A model generated the notes under the pieces. The model was not told the origin of the DNA. It ran no database searches and saw only the letters and a list, made by a program, of their open reading frames with translations. Both the position numbers and the translations under genes were made by a program. Source: Allodiplogaster sudhausi (lineage: Eukaryota > Nematoda > Chromadorea > Rhabditida > Diplogasteridae). From it: DNA of 64,000 nt. Position 1 is the first letter of the stretch. Each line of letters opens with the position of its first letter. The stretch covers positions 1,136,501-1,200,500 of the forward strand of contig CALZFC010000030.1 of NCBI GenBank assembly GCA_945643635.1, read 5' to 3'. Shown here in pieces: positions 35,856 to 47,454 of the stretch.

Positions 35856-36067
35856 CTGTTCCTCTCATACTCTCTTTTCTCGCCCAATTTCAGGTTTCTA
35901 AAAGAAATTGTAAAAGATATTGTTAAATAAGTTTATTTGGCCCACTGCCTCCTCCCTCTGTGCTTCTAACCTTGACCATGAGCACGGCCAGCTCGGCAGC
36001 CGCGCTCTCCGCCTTGTACTCGCGATCTGTCTGCAGAAGGACGACCACGGCGACATCATCCGCGGCC
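35314..36067 (-). pseudogene. SSP copy A, lacking the signal-peptide exons
   Basis: Four exons correspond to exons 3-6 of the intact SSP genes: 35971-36067, 35695-35801, 35540-35612 and 35314-35367. They encode AADDVAVVVLLQTDREYKAE, KALAAKSGISGDAFESAAVS, IENSLSKCGKITKLAQAAVS and VTSAQVQCGNDEGVTLH without stops. Their lengths (97, 107, 73, 54) equal those of copies B and C. I could not find the signal-peptide exon or the ACAP exon in the 3 kb upstream, where foldback repeats occupy the space. The copy is therefore 5'-truncated unless the first exons are farther away. Confidence 0.7.
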
Positions 36068-36269
36068 CTACAGTATATACTATATAAATTAATTTCAAAT
36101 TCACCCTATCTAAAAATAATATGGGAAAACATGAAAGCTTGAATGTTTTTATTGGAATTAAATTGTTGGGGCTACATATATTTCGGCCACATTTGAATTG
36201 ATTCACAAAACATGTGTTTTTTTAGTAGACAACTATTTTGAATATACCCTACCTATACCCACAATCATT

Positions 36270-36340
36270 GTTTGTTGCGCGATTGTTTGGCATATCAAAC
36301 AATTTGTTTCAACGAAATTGTTTGACATATCAAACAATCA
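36270..36340. repeat. Clustered ATTGTTTGAYATRYCAAACAAT palindromes
   Basis: Imperfect palindromes of the form ATTGTTTG-ATATC/CATAT-CAAACAAT occur twice here and several times more at 38410-38595. These two clusters bracket a 2.1 kb stretch of nested inverted repeats. Confidence 0.6.
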
Positions 36341-36789
36341 CAGCGCAGCCGCGTTGGCTCCGCCCCTTTCTGCATGCGCACCCACTTTTCATGGATTTTT
36401 AGCTGTTTTCTTATATGCTCCGAAAACTTTCGATGTTAATTACCAAACTTTTTCGATATCTAATTAGCTAACCCTCTTACACACCCTCTCCTACATTCTC
36501 TCCGTCTCTCTCTCCCTCTCTGCTATCAGGAATCTCAAACACGACCCACAAACTAGCCAGTTAATCGTCTTTTGCAGCTATTATTGCGGTTTTCGCTATA
36601 AAACAGTCTAAACTGTAGGTAAATCGTGAGAACAAAAGCTGCAAAAGTTGAAAAACTGGCTAACCTGGTTTGTGGGGAAGTGTTGGCGCCGTCGTCGTTG
36701 TAAAAGAGAGAACTCGGTCTCGCCATCTGTGCCAATTTTGCTAAGAGCCAAAAGGTTTTTTCGAGAGTTTTACTGCTCAACGTGACTTA

Positions 36790-37440
36790 TGTTGCGTCTC
36801 TCTCTATCCTAAATGTTTCTACAGAGAAAGGCATTTTTTTGAGCTCTTTTGTGTTGTATAAAAGTAAGTCTGAACGATTAGACATTTAAAAGTAGTTTCC
36901 TCATCCGAGGTCTGAGAAGAGAAATGCCCCAGTTTTTGCGTTTCTTTTGAGAAAATCACCTAGAGAGAGCCCATAAGTTGCTTCTCTCTCTATCCTACAT
37001 TTTTCTACAGGAAACGGCGCTTGAATGTTCGATACTCTTCGACTATCACTACCCCAGAGGGCCCCCAAAAATGTTGAATTTTTTTCCGCTGAAACTTGGC
37101 TAAAGGTGGGTTGCTTGACACGAGGATCACGAATATAACATTCATTTTTAATTATAAGGTCATTAAAAAACTATATAGTAACAAATGTGGAATTCAATTT
37201 TGACTCGCATCGCGTTGTTAATCTCGATAAGGGAGTTGCAATTGGGGCATGAAGGGCTGGGAAGAAGTGCCATTGAGCCCAGTTATGAATTACGTTATAA
37301 TTTAAAATGGATGTTGTATTCGTGTTCCCCGTGTGAAACAACCCCTGGGCCATGTTTCTGAGAAAAAACAAATTTCAATATTTTTGGGGGCCCTCTGGGG
37401 TAGTGATAGTCGAAGAGTACCGAATGTTCTATAACAGTAA
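36790..37440. repeat. Nested direct and inverted repeats with a MITE-like core
   Basis: CTCTCTCTATCCTA followed by TTTCTACAG occurs at 36797 and 36982 as a direct repeat. TACTCTTCGACTATCACTAC, then CCCAGAGGGCCCCC (37028-37062), is mirrored at 37384-37422. Inside, GGATCACGAATATAACATTC (37122) pairs with 37302-37330. A similar inverted element lies at about 59570-59790, sharing GTATTCGTG/TATTCGTATGCCCCG-type ends. Confidence 0.6.
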
Positions 37441-37604
37441 GTCTGAACGACATCCGAGGTCTGAGGAGGTCACGTAGACAGGCGCACCTGTGGCTAGAGC
37501 GTGAGAGAGAGAGAGAAGGAAGAGAGAGAGAGAAGAAAGGGAGAGAGGGAAAGAAAGAAAGAATTAAAGAAAGACAGAAAGAACTATCTTTCTCTTTATA
37601 AGTG

Positions 37605-37867
37605 AACACAGGAGTTGGCCGTGTGGCAAAAGTTGGATCCCTCGCCTTTGTGCGTGTAATTAAACCGCTCAAGGGTATTTATCCGCATCTCTCTGTACCT
37701 CATTAGAACCGCCTTTCTGTGTAGAATCTAATGACATAGAGAGAGAGTGACCTTTCCGTCTCTTTATAGCGATCACAGCAAAAGAAACACACAAACTCAC
37801 AAATCTCAGAAACAGTCGTTTCTGAGATTTGTTAGTTTAGTAGAGAGAGAGAGAGAGAGAGAGAAGG

Positions 37868-37911
<44 letters not shown>

Positions 37912-37960
37912 AGGGAGAGAGAGAGATAGGGAGAGAGAAGGAGAGAGGGAGCGAAACACC

Positions 37961-37996
<36 letters not shown>

Positions 37997-38235
37997 ATAT
38001 TGATTGATAATTGAGCGCAGAAACGACTGCGTGTGAGATTTGTGAGTTTTTGTGTTTCTTTTAATGTGAACGCTATAAAGAGACGGAAAGGTCACTCTCT
38101 CTCTCTATGTCATTACATTCTACACAGAAAGGTGATTCTAGTGAGGTACAGAGAGACGCGAATAAGTAAAGTTGAGCGGTTCGATTACACGCACAAATGC
38201 GAGGGATCCAACTTTTGCAACACGGAATATGTTGA
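37605..38235. repeat. Foldback with arms of ~215 bp and a GA-rich loop
   Basis: The left arm 37605-37820 is the reverse complement of 38015-38235. Matching landmarks are CAAAAGTTGGATCCCTCGC, TGTGCGTGTAATTAAACCGC, CTTTCTGTGTAGAATCTAAT, GACCTTTCCGTCTCTTTATA and AAACACACAAACTCACAAAT. The loop is ~190 bp of (GA)n. A transcript would form a long hairpin. Confidence 0.8.
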
Positions 38236-38592
38236 CTAATGGTACCCAATTGAACGGCGTACTGTCGGTTTTTATGAAAAATAAAACGGGCAAAACATGT
38301 TGGGAAAACATTGGCCACATATCGGTTTGAACCCTTGTGTCGCTGCTCGACGTTGCCTAACTCGCCAGATCGGACGTGATCGCTACTTCGCCATCGCGGC
38401 TGCGCTGCCGTTGTTTGAAATATCAAACAATTTCCATGAAACAATCCAAACAATTGCTTCGGAATGGATAGCGTGCAAATCGGTAAAACAAATTGTTTGA
38501 TATGACAAACAATTTTTTTGAAACAATTGTTGTTTCAAACAATTCATAAAACAATCGTGCACCAAACAATGTTGTTTCGAACAATTTTTTTT

Positions 38593-38660
38593 TGTGAGTG
38601 ACGCCCTGAAGTCTACGGCAATTGGACGAAAACCCATCGATGTCGACGAAAAGTATTGGT
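38593..38660 (+). pseudogene. Decayed single-exon relic of the SSP family
   Basis: The translation DALKSTAIGRKPIDVDEKY lines up with the SSP exon-4 sequence SDAYESSAVSREAVEVDGKF. A second relic lies at 47768-47835. The two relics share further downstream DNA (TTTCTTTCTTTCCTA). Confidence 0.5.
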
Positions 38661-39844
38661 GCCTACATCCAGCGACTAGCTTTTTTTTTCTTTCTTTCCT
38701 AAATAACTCGAAACAAGGATATACAATCAATCCAACACTCTCGACATAAAAGGGCAAGTTTTAGAATGGCTTTGGTACATTGAAAACTGCAGACGTCAGA
38801 CTAATTTTATATTCAACGAAATCCCATGTGCGAAATTTAAATTTGCGTACAACAAGAGCATGCGATTTATATAAAAGACGCACGTTCTTGTTTTATTTAC
38901 TCATCAAGAACCAACTTCGTTATATTATAAGATGGTACTGATAGGAAGTGCAACGAATGTTTTAGGAAGTATCATCATGTTTCGGACGAATTTTATTGTT
39001 CGACCCATCTCCAAAATCATTCCGTTGTGTTCCAATGCCGGAAAAGTTTGCTGAGTACATCGAATCTGCTCCCTTCGAAAAAAGAGCTGTAACATTTAAA
39101 CTGGTATTTGCTTCAGGGACTGAGCAGTTTAATTTAACATGTACACATACATATGTTTGCATTTAGTAGTATGTAGGTCGGGAGCAAAAACTCTACGGCA
39201 CCCCGTGGAAAGTGTGTATAGGGAACAAAGAAAATTCAGTATTTAATGCCCAGGCTTTCAACTAAGTTCGGTAGCTCGACTCGCTCGTACTGGCGCCAAT
39301 TTGAATTTATCTCGGAATCTAATAACGCCGACGATGAGGGAGGAGTGAAGGGGACACGCGGAGCCAGAAGAACGGCGCGGAAGTCGGCAGTGGCTGCGGA
39401 GAGAACAGCGAATCTCTTTCCACCCGGACAAAGTAGAAAATGAAACGAGAAATGAAGGGGCTTCTTTGATTTTTCTTGCACTTTTCGGACACCAAATTTT
39501 TCTAAACAAAGGTGGACATGTTGTGAAATTCTATTTCTCACAACCCTTTGTTGCATTTGTGAAAAAAATAAATTGAAATTAACCTGCATGAATTGTTAAC
39601 GAAGTCATATGTTCAATTTAGACGACCTTTTGTGAGAAAAAAGTTTAAATGTGTATAAAATTGATTAAAAAATTCTTGAAAATTGTGTGTCTTTCGAAAG
39701 CTCACGGAATTTTGTCATCATTTTTGCAAAAGTGCAAATAAGCTTCATTGATTTGCTAATTTTTGTCTGAAAGTGCGAAAAAAAAAAATAAAAGCCGGCT
39801 GCCCATTCATTTCCCATGTCATTCTCCGTTCTCTCCGGCCGAAG

Positions 39845-40927
39845 ATGCTTCGCTCTATTCTCCGCTGCCGCCGCCCGCGCCCTTCTTCTTTCTCCTCGGA
39901 CCGCCTTCGCCTCGCCCTCTTCATTGGCGCTGTCAGAATCGTGGAATTTTTCAGCTTACGAAAATGTCTAATCCCTCCCCGTGCTAATTTTCTGATCCAT
40001 TCAGCATGAGGTAACTTAGGGAGCAATTCAAACGAAATATTTATCAACAAAAAAAAATTAGCACCATAATTTACGAGAGTAGAAAATGCCTGGATGAAGT
40101 CTGAGTTCGAAGTTGACCCCTTTTTCTTTTTTTAGTTATTCTTCCGCTTTCTGCTTATCCCTTGAAAGGTAGAATGTGAAATTTTGAGAACTGGGATGAA
40201 ATGGAAGTGAAAGATTTATTTTACCAAAAAAAATTACCTTTCAATCAGGTGGTGATTGGTGTCGTCCTCGTTGGTTCGCAGAATCCATTGGCTGATGAAG
40301 TCCCTCTGACGACGACTAAGCCGTCGTTGGAGTGTCCCACGGATAAAGGAATGCAACGTTGCTCCCTGGACGACGTTGCTTGCCGTTATACGATCAGCCT
40401 CTTCCGCAATGGAACTCAGCCCTTCACCAACGCGAGTTGTATGCCAGCAAATATAACGGAAGAGAGTACTGTCTGGAGACCGGAAGGGTCCGTATTCTCT
40501 ATTTGGGATTATTAATTCTTCATCGAACGGTGTCATTTTTTTTGCCTTCTCTCTGGTACTTTTTCTTTTTTTCAGCAACTTTATGGTCTCCTTTAATGAC
40601 AAAGGGACTGACCAGCTCCGAAGCAATTTCTCGTTCGCTAACGCAACTACTTCCAAGGTGTCATAATGAATTCTTCGTTTGCTTTTGTTCGCAGTTGGAA
40701 ATGTTTTTTAAGGAATTTAAATCTAATTTTAAAAAAACCTTACCACCTTACCATTAAAAAACCAGTTTAATCGTAATCCGCAGAAGCCGTCGGTTTCAAT
40801 TATTATTTCACATTTTCATTGAGCAATCAATTTGTTTTCTGTCAAGATTTGGTAGTATTCTCGAGCTAAAATTTTATAATTGTTATTATTCGATTTTCAG
40901 GCCAAACCATCCAAGAAGACTGGCTAA
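39845..40927 (+). CDS. Small secreted or type II membrane protein, 144 residues
   Basis: Four exons joined in frame: 39845-39931, 40249-40487, 40576-40657, 40901-40927. The N-terminus is basic (MLRSILRCRRPRPSSFSSDR). It is followed by a hydrophobic stretch assembled across the first splice junction, LRLALFIGA|VVIGVVLVGS, which is a signal peptide or membrane anchor. Downstream it reads LECPTDKGMQRCSLDDVACR with four cysteines in all in the mature part. There are several N-glycosylation sequons (NGT, NAS, NIT, NFS, NAT) and a basic tail AKPSKKTG. I do not recognise a family. The hydrophobic segment emerging only after splicing, with phase-consistent junctions, is the main support. Confidence 0.6.
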
Positions 40928-42233
40928 GCCTGCACGGCCACTGATTCTCTCCCTCCTTCCCCTTTTTCTTCGCTCCCTCTCCTCTCTTTCCTTCTATCGC
41001 ATCCCTCTTCTTCTACTTTCCCTCCTTAATGCCACAAGGCTGCAAGGCTCCTCCTTCCACTCCCTCCCTTTTTCCTGTACTGAATGAAGGAAGGACAGTT
41101 TTTATCACTTTACATATTTTACATAGGCACATTTTATGAAGAAGAAAATATTAAAGAGGGTTGGAAACAGGGAAGTAAGAAAGGAAAAAAAATGTTGGGG
41201 TTAGTAATGGGATGGAACGAGTCTGATTTGCTTGACCCCGTGTCGTCCTTTTAGACTTACACTGTTCTTATTTTTGATCTTCTCAGTCAATGTGATAAAG
41301 AAATTCAATTCAATTGATAAGAAAATATCATTATCAACCAACATTACGCATCGTGTTCACACGTTTTTCAAATTTCTTGCCAATTCAAAGAGAGTCGACT
41401 GATGATCTGCACAAGGCTGTACACCATTTGTTCACAAAAATCAAGTATTGGGATGACATGACAGAAATATTTTGAGAAACATGGAGAGTGATCGCACGCT
41501 CTCTTCTGGGGCACGGAACGGATCGTAATTCGGCATGGCAAAGAAAAAAAAGCAAATTCTCTCAAATAACAATATCAATCCTTTTTTTAAATAAAACCTC
41601 AGCTCATAATTATATCAGCAGCGATTTTCTGACTCGAGATGTGGCAAAAAGAATCGATATGAAAGAAGAAAAGCAAAACTATTTTACAAAAAAAAAGTTC
41701 GAAACCCAGGGTCATCGGCCAGAGTCGATCCAAATTCTTGTTTCATGTGCAGTTCTTATTGTCTAATAATTATGTTGGATGAAAAGATTGCTTTGACTAA
41801 GATGAATGCGCCTTTTTTCCCGCTATGACGAGATTTCGAGTAAATGGGCGTTGTATTTGTGGGGTTCATCGAACGTACATATCCATCTCACTCTTTATCG
41901 TACTCTTTCCCTCTCCTTTCTTTCTCTCGCTCTCCCTCTTTCTCGTAATCTTTCTTTCTCTCTCCTTTCATTTCTCTCTCTCTTTCTATCCTCTCTCTCT
42001 CTCTCTCGCTATATCCCTCTATGTATCTCTCTACAACAAACGGGAAGGCTCCTTATCTTTATCGTGGTTGATAGGGACTGGGACTGAGTTGAGACTGGGC
42101 TAATTTTTCCCCTTAGTCAGGACAAGCAAATCGCCACAAGGAAGGCCAACGATTTTCTGAAACAATTAAAACTAGTGATTGACTTATTTATTAATCTATG
42201 TTTAAAAAAAATATTTAATTATTACTTATTTCG
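40928..42233. other. Intergenic stretch, nothing recognised
   Basis: Pyrimidine-rich DNA (40940-41075 and 41890-42030) and A/T-rich DNA without supported coding sequence. Confidence 0.4.
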
Positions 42234-45200
42234 TCAGACCTTCTCCTTGATGCCGAGGCCGGCGGTCGCGACCTCCTTGGCCAAGTTGAGGTTGCCGAAG
42301 AGGTCGCCGTCGGCGTCCGCCAAAATGCACGGTGCCGAGTCGCCGACGTGGACGATCTGAGAATGTTTAGATATTTTTGTTTATTCTTTTGAAATGTTTC
42401 ATTTTAATGCTAACGAGCCGATAATATTCAAGCCTCTGTGTTGATTATTATTATTATTATCGATTGATAGTTAACTCATATAATTGATTGATCATTACTG
42501 ATTGATCACCATCGGCACACCACAACCTGGTAGCCACCGGCGCCAGTCTTTGCCTCCGAGAAGGGCTGCCACTTGTAGTCGAGGCCGTGCTGAAAAGTAA
42601 CAGGGATCCATTTCGCTTCGCTCACGTAATCGTCATTTGATAGTAGTTAGTTGTTCATAATCGGACGTTTCCGGGCGGAGGAAGCGTGATTATCTGGTAG
42701 GAGCCAATCTCGTTGCCGGCATTCTCTTGGCCATTCGTCGCAAAGTTGGCCATTACCTGGAAAGCAGCGGGTAGTGCTTGCTTAAAGGAGTACAAAACTC
42801 ATCGAATTCAACACATGAATTTCCCTGACTATAGTCAGGAAAATTTGGCGCGTCTTTCTAAATCTCATGCGCTCTCTTGCCGCTGGGCCAGCCAAAAAGG
42901 CGCGAATTTAAAAGAAGTGACTTTTTGGCTCACCATTAACCTATCAGTTATTATTAAAGAGAGGTATTCTGTTCTATGAAATCAGTGTTCTCCTTGTTCT
43001 GAGCTCTTTCTCTTTCTTTTGCTCTCTCTCTCCCTTCTCACTCTCTTTCTCTTTCTCGTTCTCTCTCTCTCTTTATCTCTCTCTCTTCTCACTCTCTTTC
43101 TCTCACTGTCGCTGACCTTGCCCGACTCGTCAGGGTAGGCGCGTCCGAAGACCGGCTCGCCGTGCTTGTACCACAACGCGACGCTCTGCTTCGTCTTGCC
43201 GCCGCCCGGGATTCGTAGCTCGCGGTTGTCCGCCTGAATGGTTTCTTACTTTTAGTTGTAATTGAACATTTTGTTAAAGTTCTAAATTAACAATAATAAT
43301 AATAAATTTAAAATTATCAATAACTCCATTAAAATACAGAAAATCAAACTTCCAAAATTTTATTATGTTCACAAAAAAAATATATCCATACAAATGTGTT
43401 GTGCCCAACCGTGTCCGGAAGGCTCGGGAATGCGTGGCCGAACTCGACATCGACCCAGATGCCATCGTAGATCTTCAAAAAAAGCAGAAATTAACAACAA
43501 CAACCGTCCAGCACAAGGGACACCGACTAGAATGAGGAAGGGAGGTAAAGCAATATCACCAATCAATCAGCGGCTACGAGAGCGAACGGTTGTTTCTTGA
43601 CAGAAACTCTTCCACTCATTGACGCTACGTGGGCATTTATTAGATTAACAGGTAAAACCAGTTCTGTGTCACAAATTTGCCTTCTTTCTTCTGCCATTTT
43701 TTTTTGCCATAAAATATGTTCCGTTTTTATTTCTACTTTATTTTGACACAAAACATTTCCCCTACTGAACTTTACTTCCTTTTGCCACATAATGTTTTTC
43801 GCCCTTAATTTTACTTCTTTTTGCCACAAAACATTTCAGTTCATCATTTTTCCCTTTTCCTGACAATACTAGCGGAAAAGCCGACTAGCGGAAGTGGCGC
43901 AGGGCGAGAAATGGGCGGAGAGAATTCGTGCGTGACGTCTTCCTCATACTCCTCCATCGGCTCGGCGATCTCGAACGTTCCCTCCCATGGTCTCTCTTCA
44001 GGAGGCGCTGCAAGGAGCCATTTGATCTCAATCTCACTCTCTCCTTTTCTCTCGCTCTCTTCCTATCTCTCTGTCTGAATGAACTCTTCTCGCCTTATCA
44101 TATCTGATAAGAGCTTGAAGTAAGCACTAACTCTGTCGTGCGAGATTCACGAGCTCCATGCGAAGGGCGGCTCGTTCGGGCTCACCAGGCAGCCTGAGGA
44201 ATGGAAAATGGATTAGTTGCAAGTGTGGATATATGGCTATAACAAAGCGAATTCTCCCGATGCGAGTAGACCGGAAGAGCACATAAATGGGCCATACTAA
44301 ATGGGCCCTGTAAAGTTCCGCTTTGTTTGACTTTAATTATTAGCAATGTAGTAGTTGTGTCATTCTAAATGCTATATCTTATCATTATTCAGGCAGATCA
44401 ATCTTAAATATGTTTATCCTTATCTCTTCCTCACTCTCTCTCTTTATCTCTCATTATCTTTTTCTCTCACCCTTTATCTCTCCCTCCATCTCTTTTTATC
44501 TCTCTCTCTCTCTTTCTTCCCGCGCTCTCAATCTTTTTTCTCTGTATCTTGTGGTGCTATGAATCTTAGAAGATAACGGGGCGAAAGTTGAGAACAACGA
44601 ATTAACGAAAATTAAAGACAAAGAATGAGGTTTAAAACAGCATTAAGCAGATTGGAAAAGAAGAAATACGGGCCTAGCTTGCATCAAAACCGATTCTATG
44701 TCTAAAAAGCGCGATCAGCCAAAAAATGGACAACAAAATAGTCAATTATTCTTCTAACCGCAAGAGTGTACGAAGCGAGAGAGGGAAAGGAATCAATGAA
44801 TCTTTGCTCCGTTTTGTCTCTAACTTTTGCGGACTCTCTCGCCAAGTCATAAAGTTGATCTTAAAGTGCTGCTCAACTTTATAGTTGCAATTTTTGGAAC
44901 AAGAGCATTAAAAAAAATGTCTTTGAGTGTACTTCACTATTTGGACGCGAACAGTTCTTTTTTGCTATTGATGAGAAAAAAGTACATCGCTTCGCTCGAC
45001 GATACAAAAAGTTCCATCAATGTCGATGTCTTGCTTACTTATTACATGTTGTAGTTTACTCATTTGCAATATAAAAAATAAGTTTGGCTATGTTCGGATT
45101 CTGCAGTATGTACCCAGGTTGGGATTAACGATTATGAATAATCACCACAGGAAATCTCTTGCAATCGAGCAGAATAGCCTACGTGTTCACAAATTAAAAA

Positions 45201-47263
45201 TAAAATAAAATAAATCCACAGAATCCTCTCTTTCATCTAAAACAATACTGAATTTTATGTCATTGAGAGCTGATGGGGAGCGCAACTCGAAAAACGTTAT
45301 ATGTCCACGACGCTTGATTCATTTTGAACCTATCGTAAATCGCGTCATATGTAATATATACAAACATGGCATACACAGCCTCTGTCCCGGCCCCGACCAC
45401 AGCCCCTAGATCAAAAAAGAAAAAAAGGCAGCACGCGAGAAATGAAAGAATGAGAGAGAACAGGCGAAGGAGAGATAGAGAGGAGAATGAGAGAGGGAGG
45501 CAGAGCACACACTAACAAGAAATACGATGCCAACGCCTCCTTGACCGATAGTCTCCTTCGAAATCTCAATGATGCCGGTAGGCTCCTGAAGAGGAAAGTT
45601 TTGAACTTGAAGAAAGGAAATAAAATCATTGTATATTTAATATGAAGAAATATTTTTCAATTGCCACAGTAAACAATTTTGGTCGTGTCTTATTTTGCGT
45701 GCTTTTAACTTTGTAATAAGTTGACAAAATGGTTCAAATTTTTTTAAAGTGCGTTTCAGACAGATGCGAACAGATTCACGTTCTTAAAGGAGATCTAAGG
45801 CGAATAAAAAGTGTCTTGTTTTTTCGCCTTATTTCGTCGGGTTGAGAAAAAAACTTCGATTGCAAGTGTCCCGAAGTTACAAAAATCCCTCTGCCTTGAG
45901 GAAATTAACAGTCTTCTCTACTCTGAATTCGCAGAATTTATTTTTTCGCCATTTCAAAAAAAAATTAGCAGAGCCACATTGTGACCTCCAAGGCCTTTCG
46001 ACTCCTGCAATTGAAATGCATATGTATGGTGCGCGCAACCAGCATTGGCCGGGTGTAGTATTGGGTTAATATTATAATTATTCGGTGAACTGCTCCTTTA
46101 AGAAAGGGTCTCTCTGAGGATCCAGGAGCGTCCGCCATAGGGAATTATTTTTATTATTTTCACACTGAAAACTTTATAAGGAATGCATTCTGGTATTCAT
46201 AAGAAAGTTTTGGTGAGTAAAGGTTTTGAAATTTTTCTGTTAGCCTAATGGTTGATAGAAATCTTCCAAAAATTCGAACAACCATATTTAACGTTAAACT
46301 AAATATTTCTCATTATTCTTTCCAATTTTCGATTCCTTGTTCAAAAGTCTTTTTGTCTAATTGAATTTTTTGAAATGCGTTTTTAGGCAATAACTTTTAT
46401 AACTACTTGCAAAAAACCCGAAATGTTTCTTGCCTCAAAAAAGCAATAGTACCGTTTTCAGAACAGAAGTTTCATTGGTACTAGTTTTCGAAAAAAATCA
46501 AAACATTCTAAAATCATGTCCTAGATTTATCCCGATTTCAAGATCCTAAAACATATGCAAGTTATGATCCTTCGTCGGTATATTATGAGCAATTCTCAGT
46601 AAATATTATGTGGAAAATCGGTGAACAAGATATATTATGGTCCAAAGAAAAACTATTTCATTTCCAGAACCTGGCCTAAAAGTTTAAAAAATCTATTTTA
46701 GGCTTTTAGACTAAGTTTTGGCATACAAATCATAGTCTAAATTTGAATAGCATAAAAATCACATTGAATGGACTCTTCCGTTTTCTAATTAATGAATTTT
46801 GAATGAGATTATGGTTGGAGCCAAAATCGAAATTTGCTTTGTAAGCAATATTTAAATGCAGATAACCAAAAACTTTGGCATAGATTTTTCCTCTTAGGTT
46901 AGAAACAAATTGCGTACAGTTTTTCCTAATCTTCCTAATCTCTCCTAAAAATTTTAAGATTCTGGGTTTTGCAAATAGTAGTATAAACAATTTATTGCTT
47001 TAAACCCACATTTCAAAAATTCAATTGGACGAAAGTCATAAAAAGCTTACTTTTTCGAAAATAGTCAATTGGGATTTTTGTGTAGTTTCGAACAAAGATT
47101 CGTACATTTCAAAGTATATTGAGAAATATTACGTTTATCGTTAAATATGGTCTTATTTGCCAGAAAAGGAGAATAAACTAACAAGAAGTTTTTCGAGGTC
47201 GATGTCGGACGGAGAGACGAAATCAAACTCGGTTGGCGATGCTCCTCCCTTCGCCGTCTCCAT
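42234..47263 (-). CDS. 260-residue soluble protein, 10 exons, family uncertain
   Basis: Exons, all phase-consistent: 47183-47263, 45517-45585, 45362-45405, 44132-44193, 43937-44007, 43410-43472, 43117-43233, 42667-42756, 42527-42589, 42234-42356. The protein has no signal peptide. It begins METAKGGASPTEFDFVSPSD, then has EISKETIGQGGVGIVFLGLW, an acidic segment AEPMEEYEED, and IYDGIWVDVEFGHAFPSLPD. Next comes KQSVALWYKHGEPVFGRAYP-DESGK, then IGSYQIITLPPPGNHGLDYK. It ends HVGDSAPCILADADGDLFGN and LAKEVATAGLGIKEKV. The W-Y-K-H-G-x-P-V-x-G-R-A pattern recalls DM9/DUF3421-type repeats, but I would not assign it on that alone. Intron 1 (~1.6 kb) and intron 3 (~1.2 kb) are large. No lesions seen. 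Confidence 0.75.
43690..43845. repeat. Degenerate ~57-60 bp tandem repeat in an intron
   Basis: Three copies of a block containing TTTTGCCACA(A)AA-AT-TTT spaced about 57 bp apart, within intron 5 of the 10-exon gene. No function evident. Confidence 0.5.
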
Positions 47264-47454
47264 CTCACTCGCCGCTGGGCTTCTCAATTCAAGCTATAAA
47301 TCAATAAATCAATATTTTTCTTTTATTATTAATTTATTGATTAATGTTTTTTGATATCAAAAAATTACTTTCAGAATTTTGATGTTCGTTCTTTGAATGT
47401 TTAAATACATATGTACATACATATGTTTTGATACGAATAAAAAATCAAGTGGAA

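Noticed and set aside
40234..40656. 140-codon minus-strand open frame
   Set aside because: It is antisense to the better supported 4-exon plus-strand gene and has no family signature.
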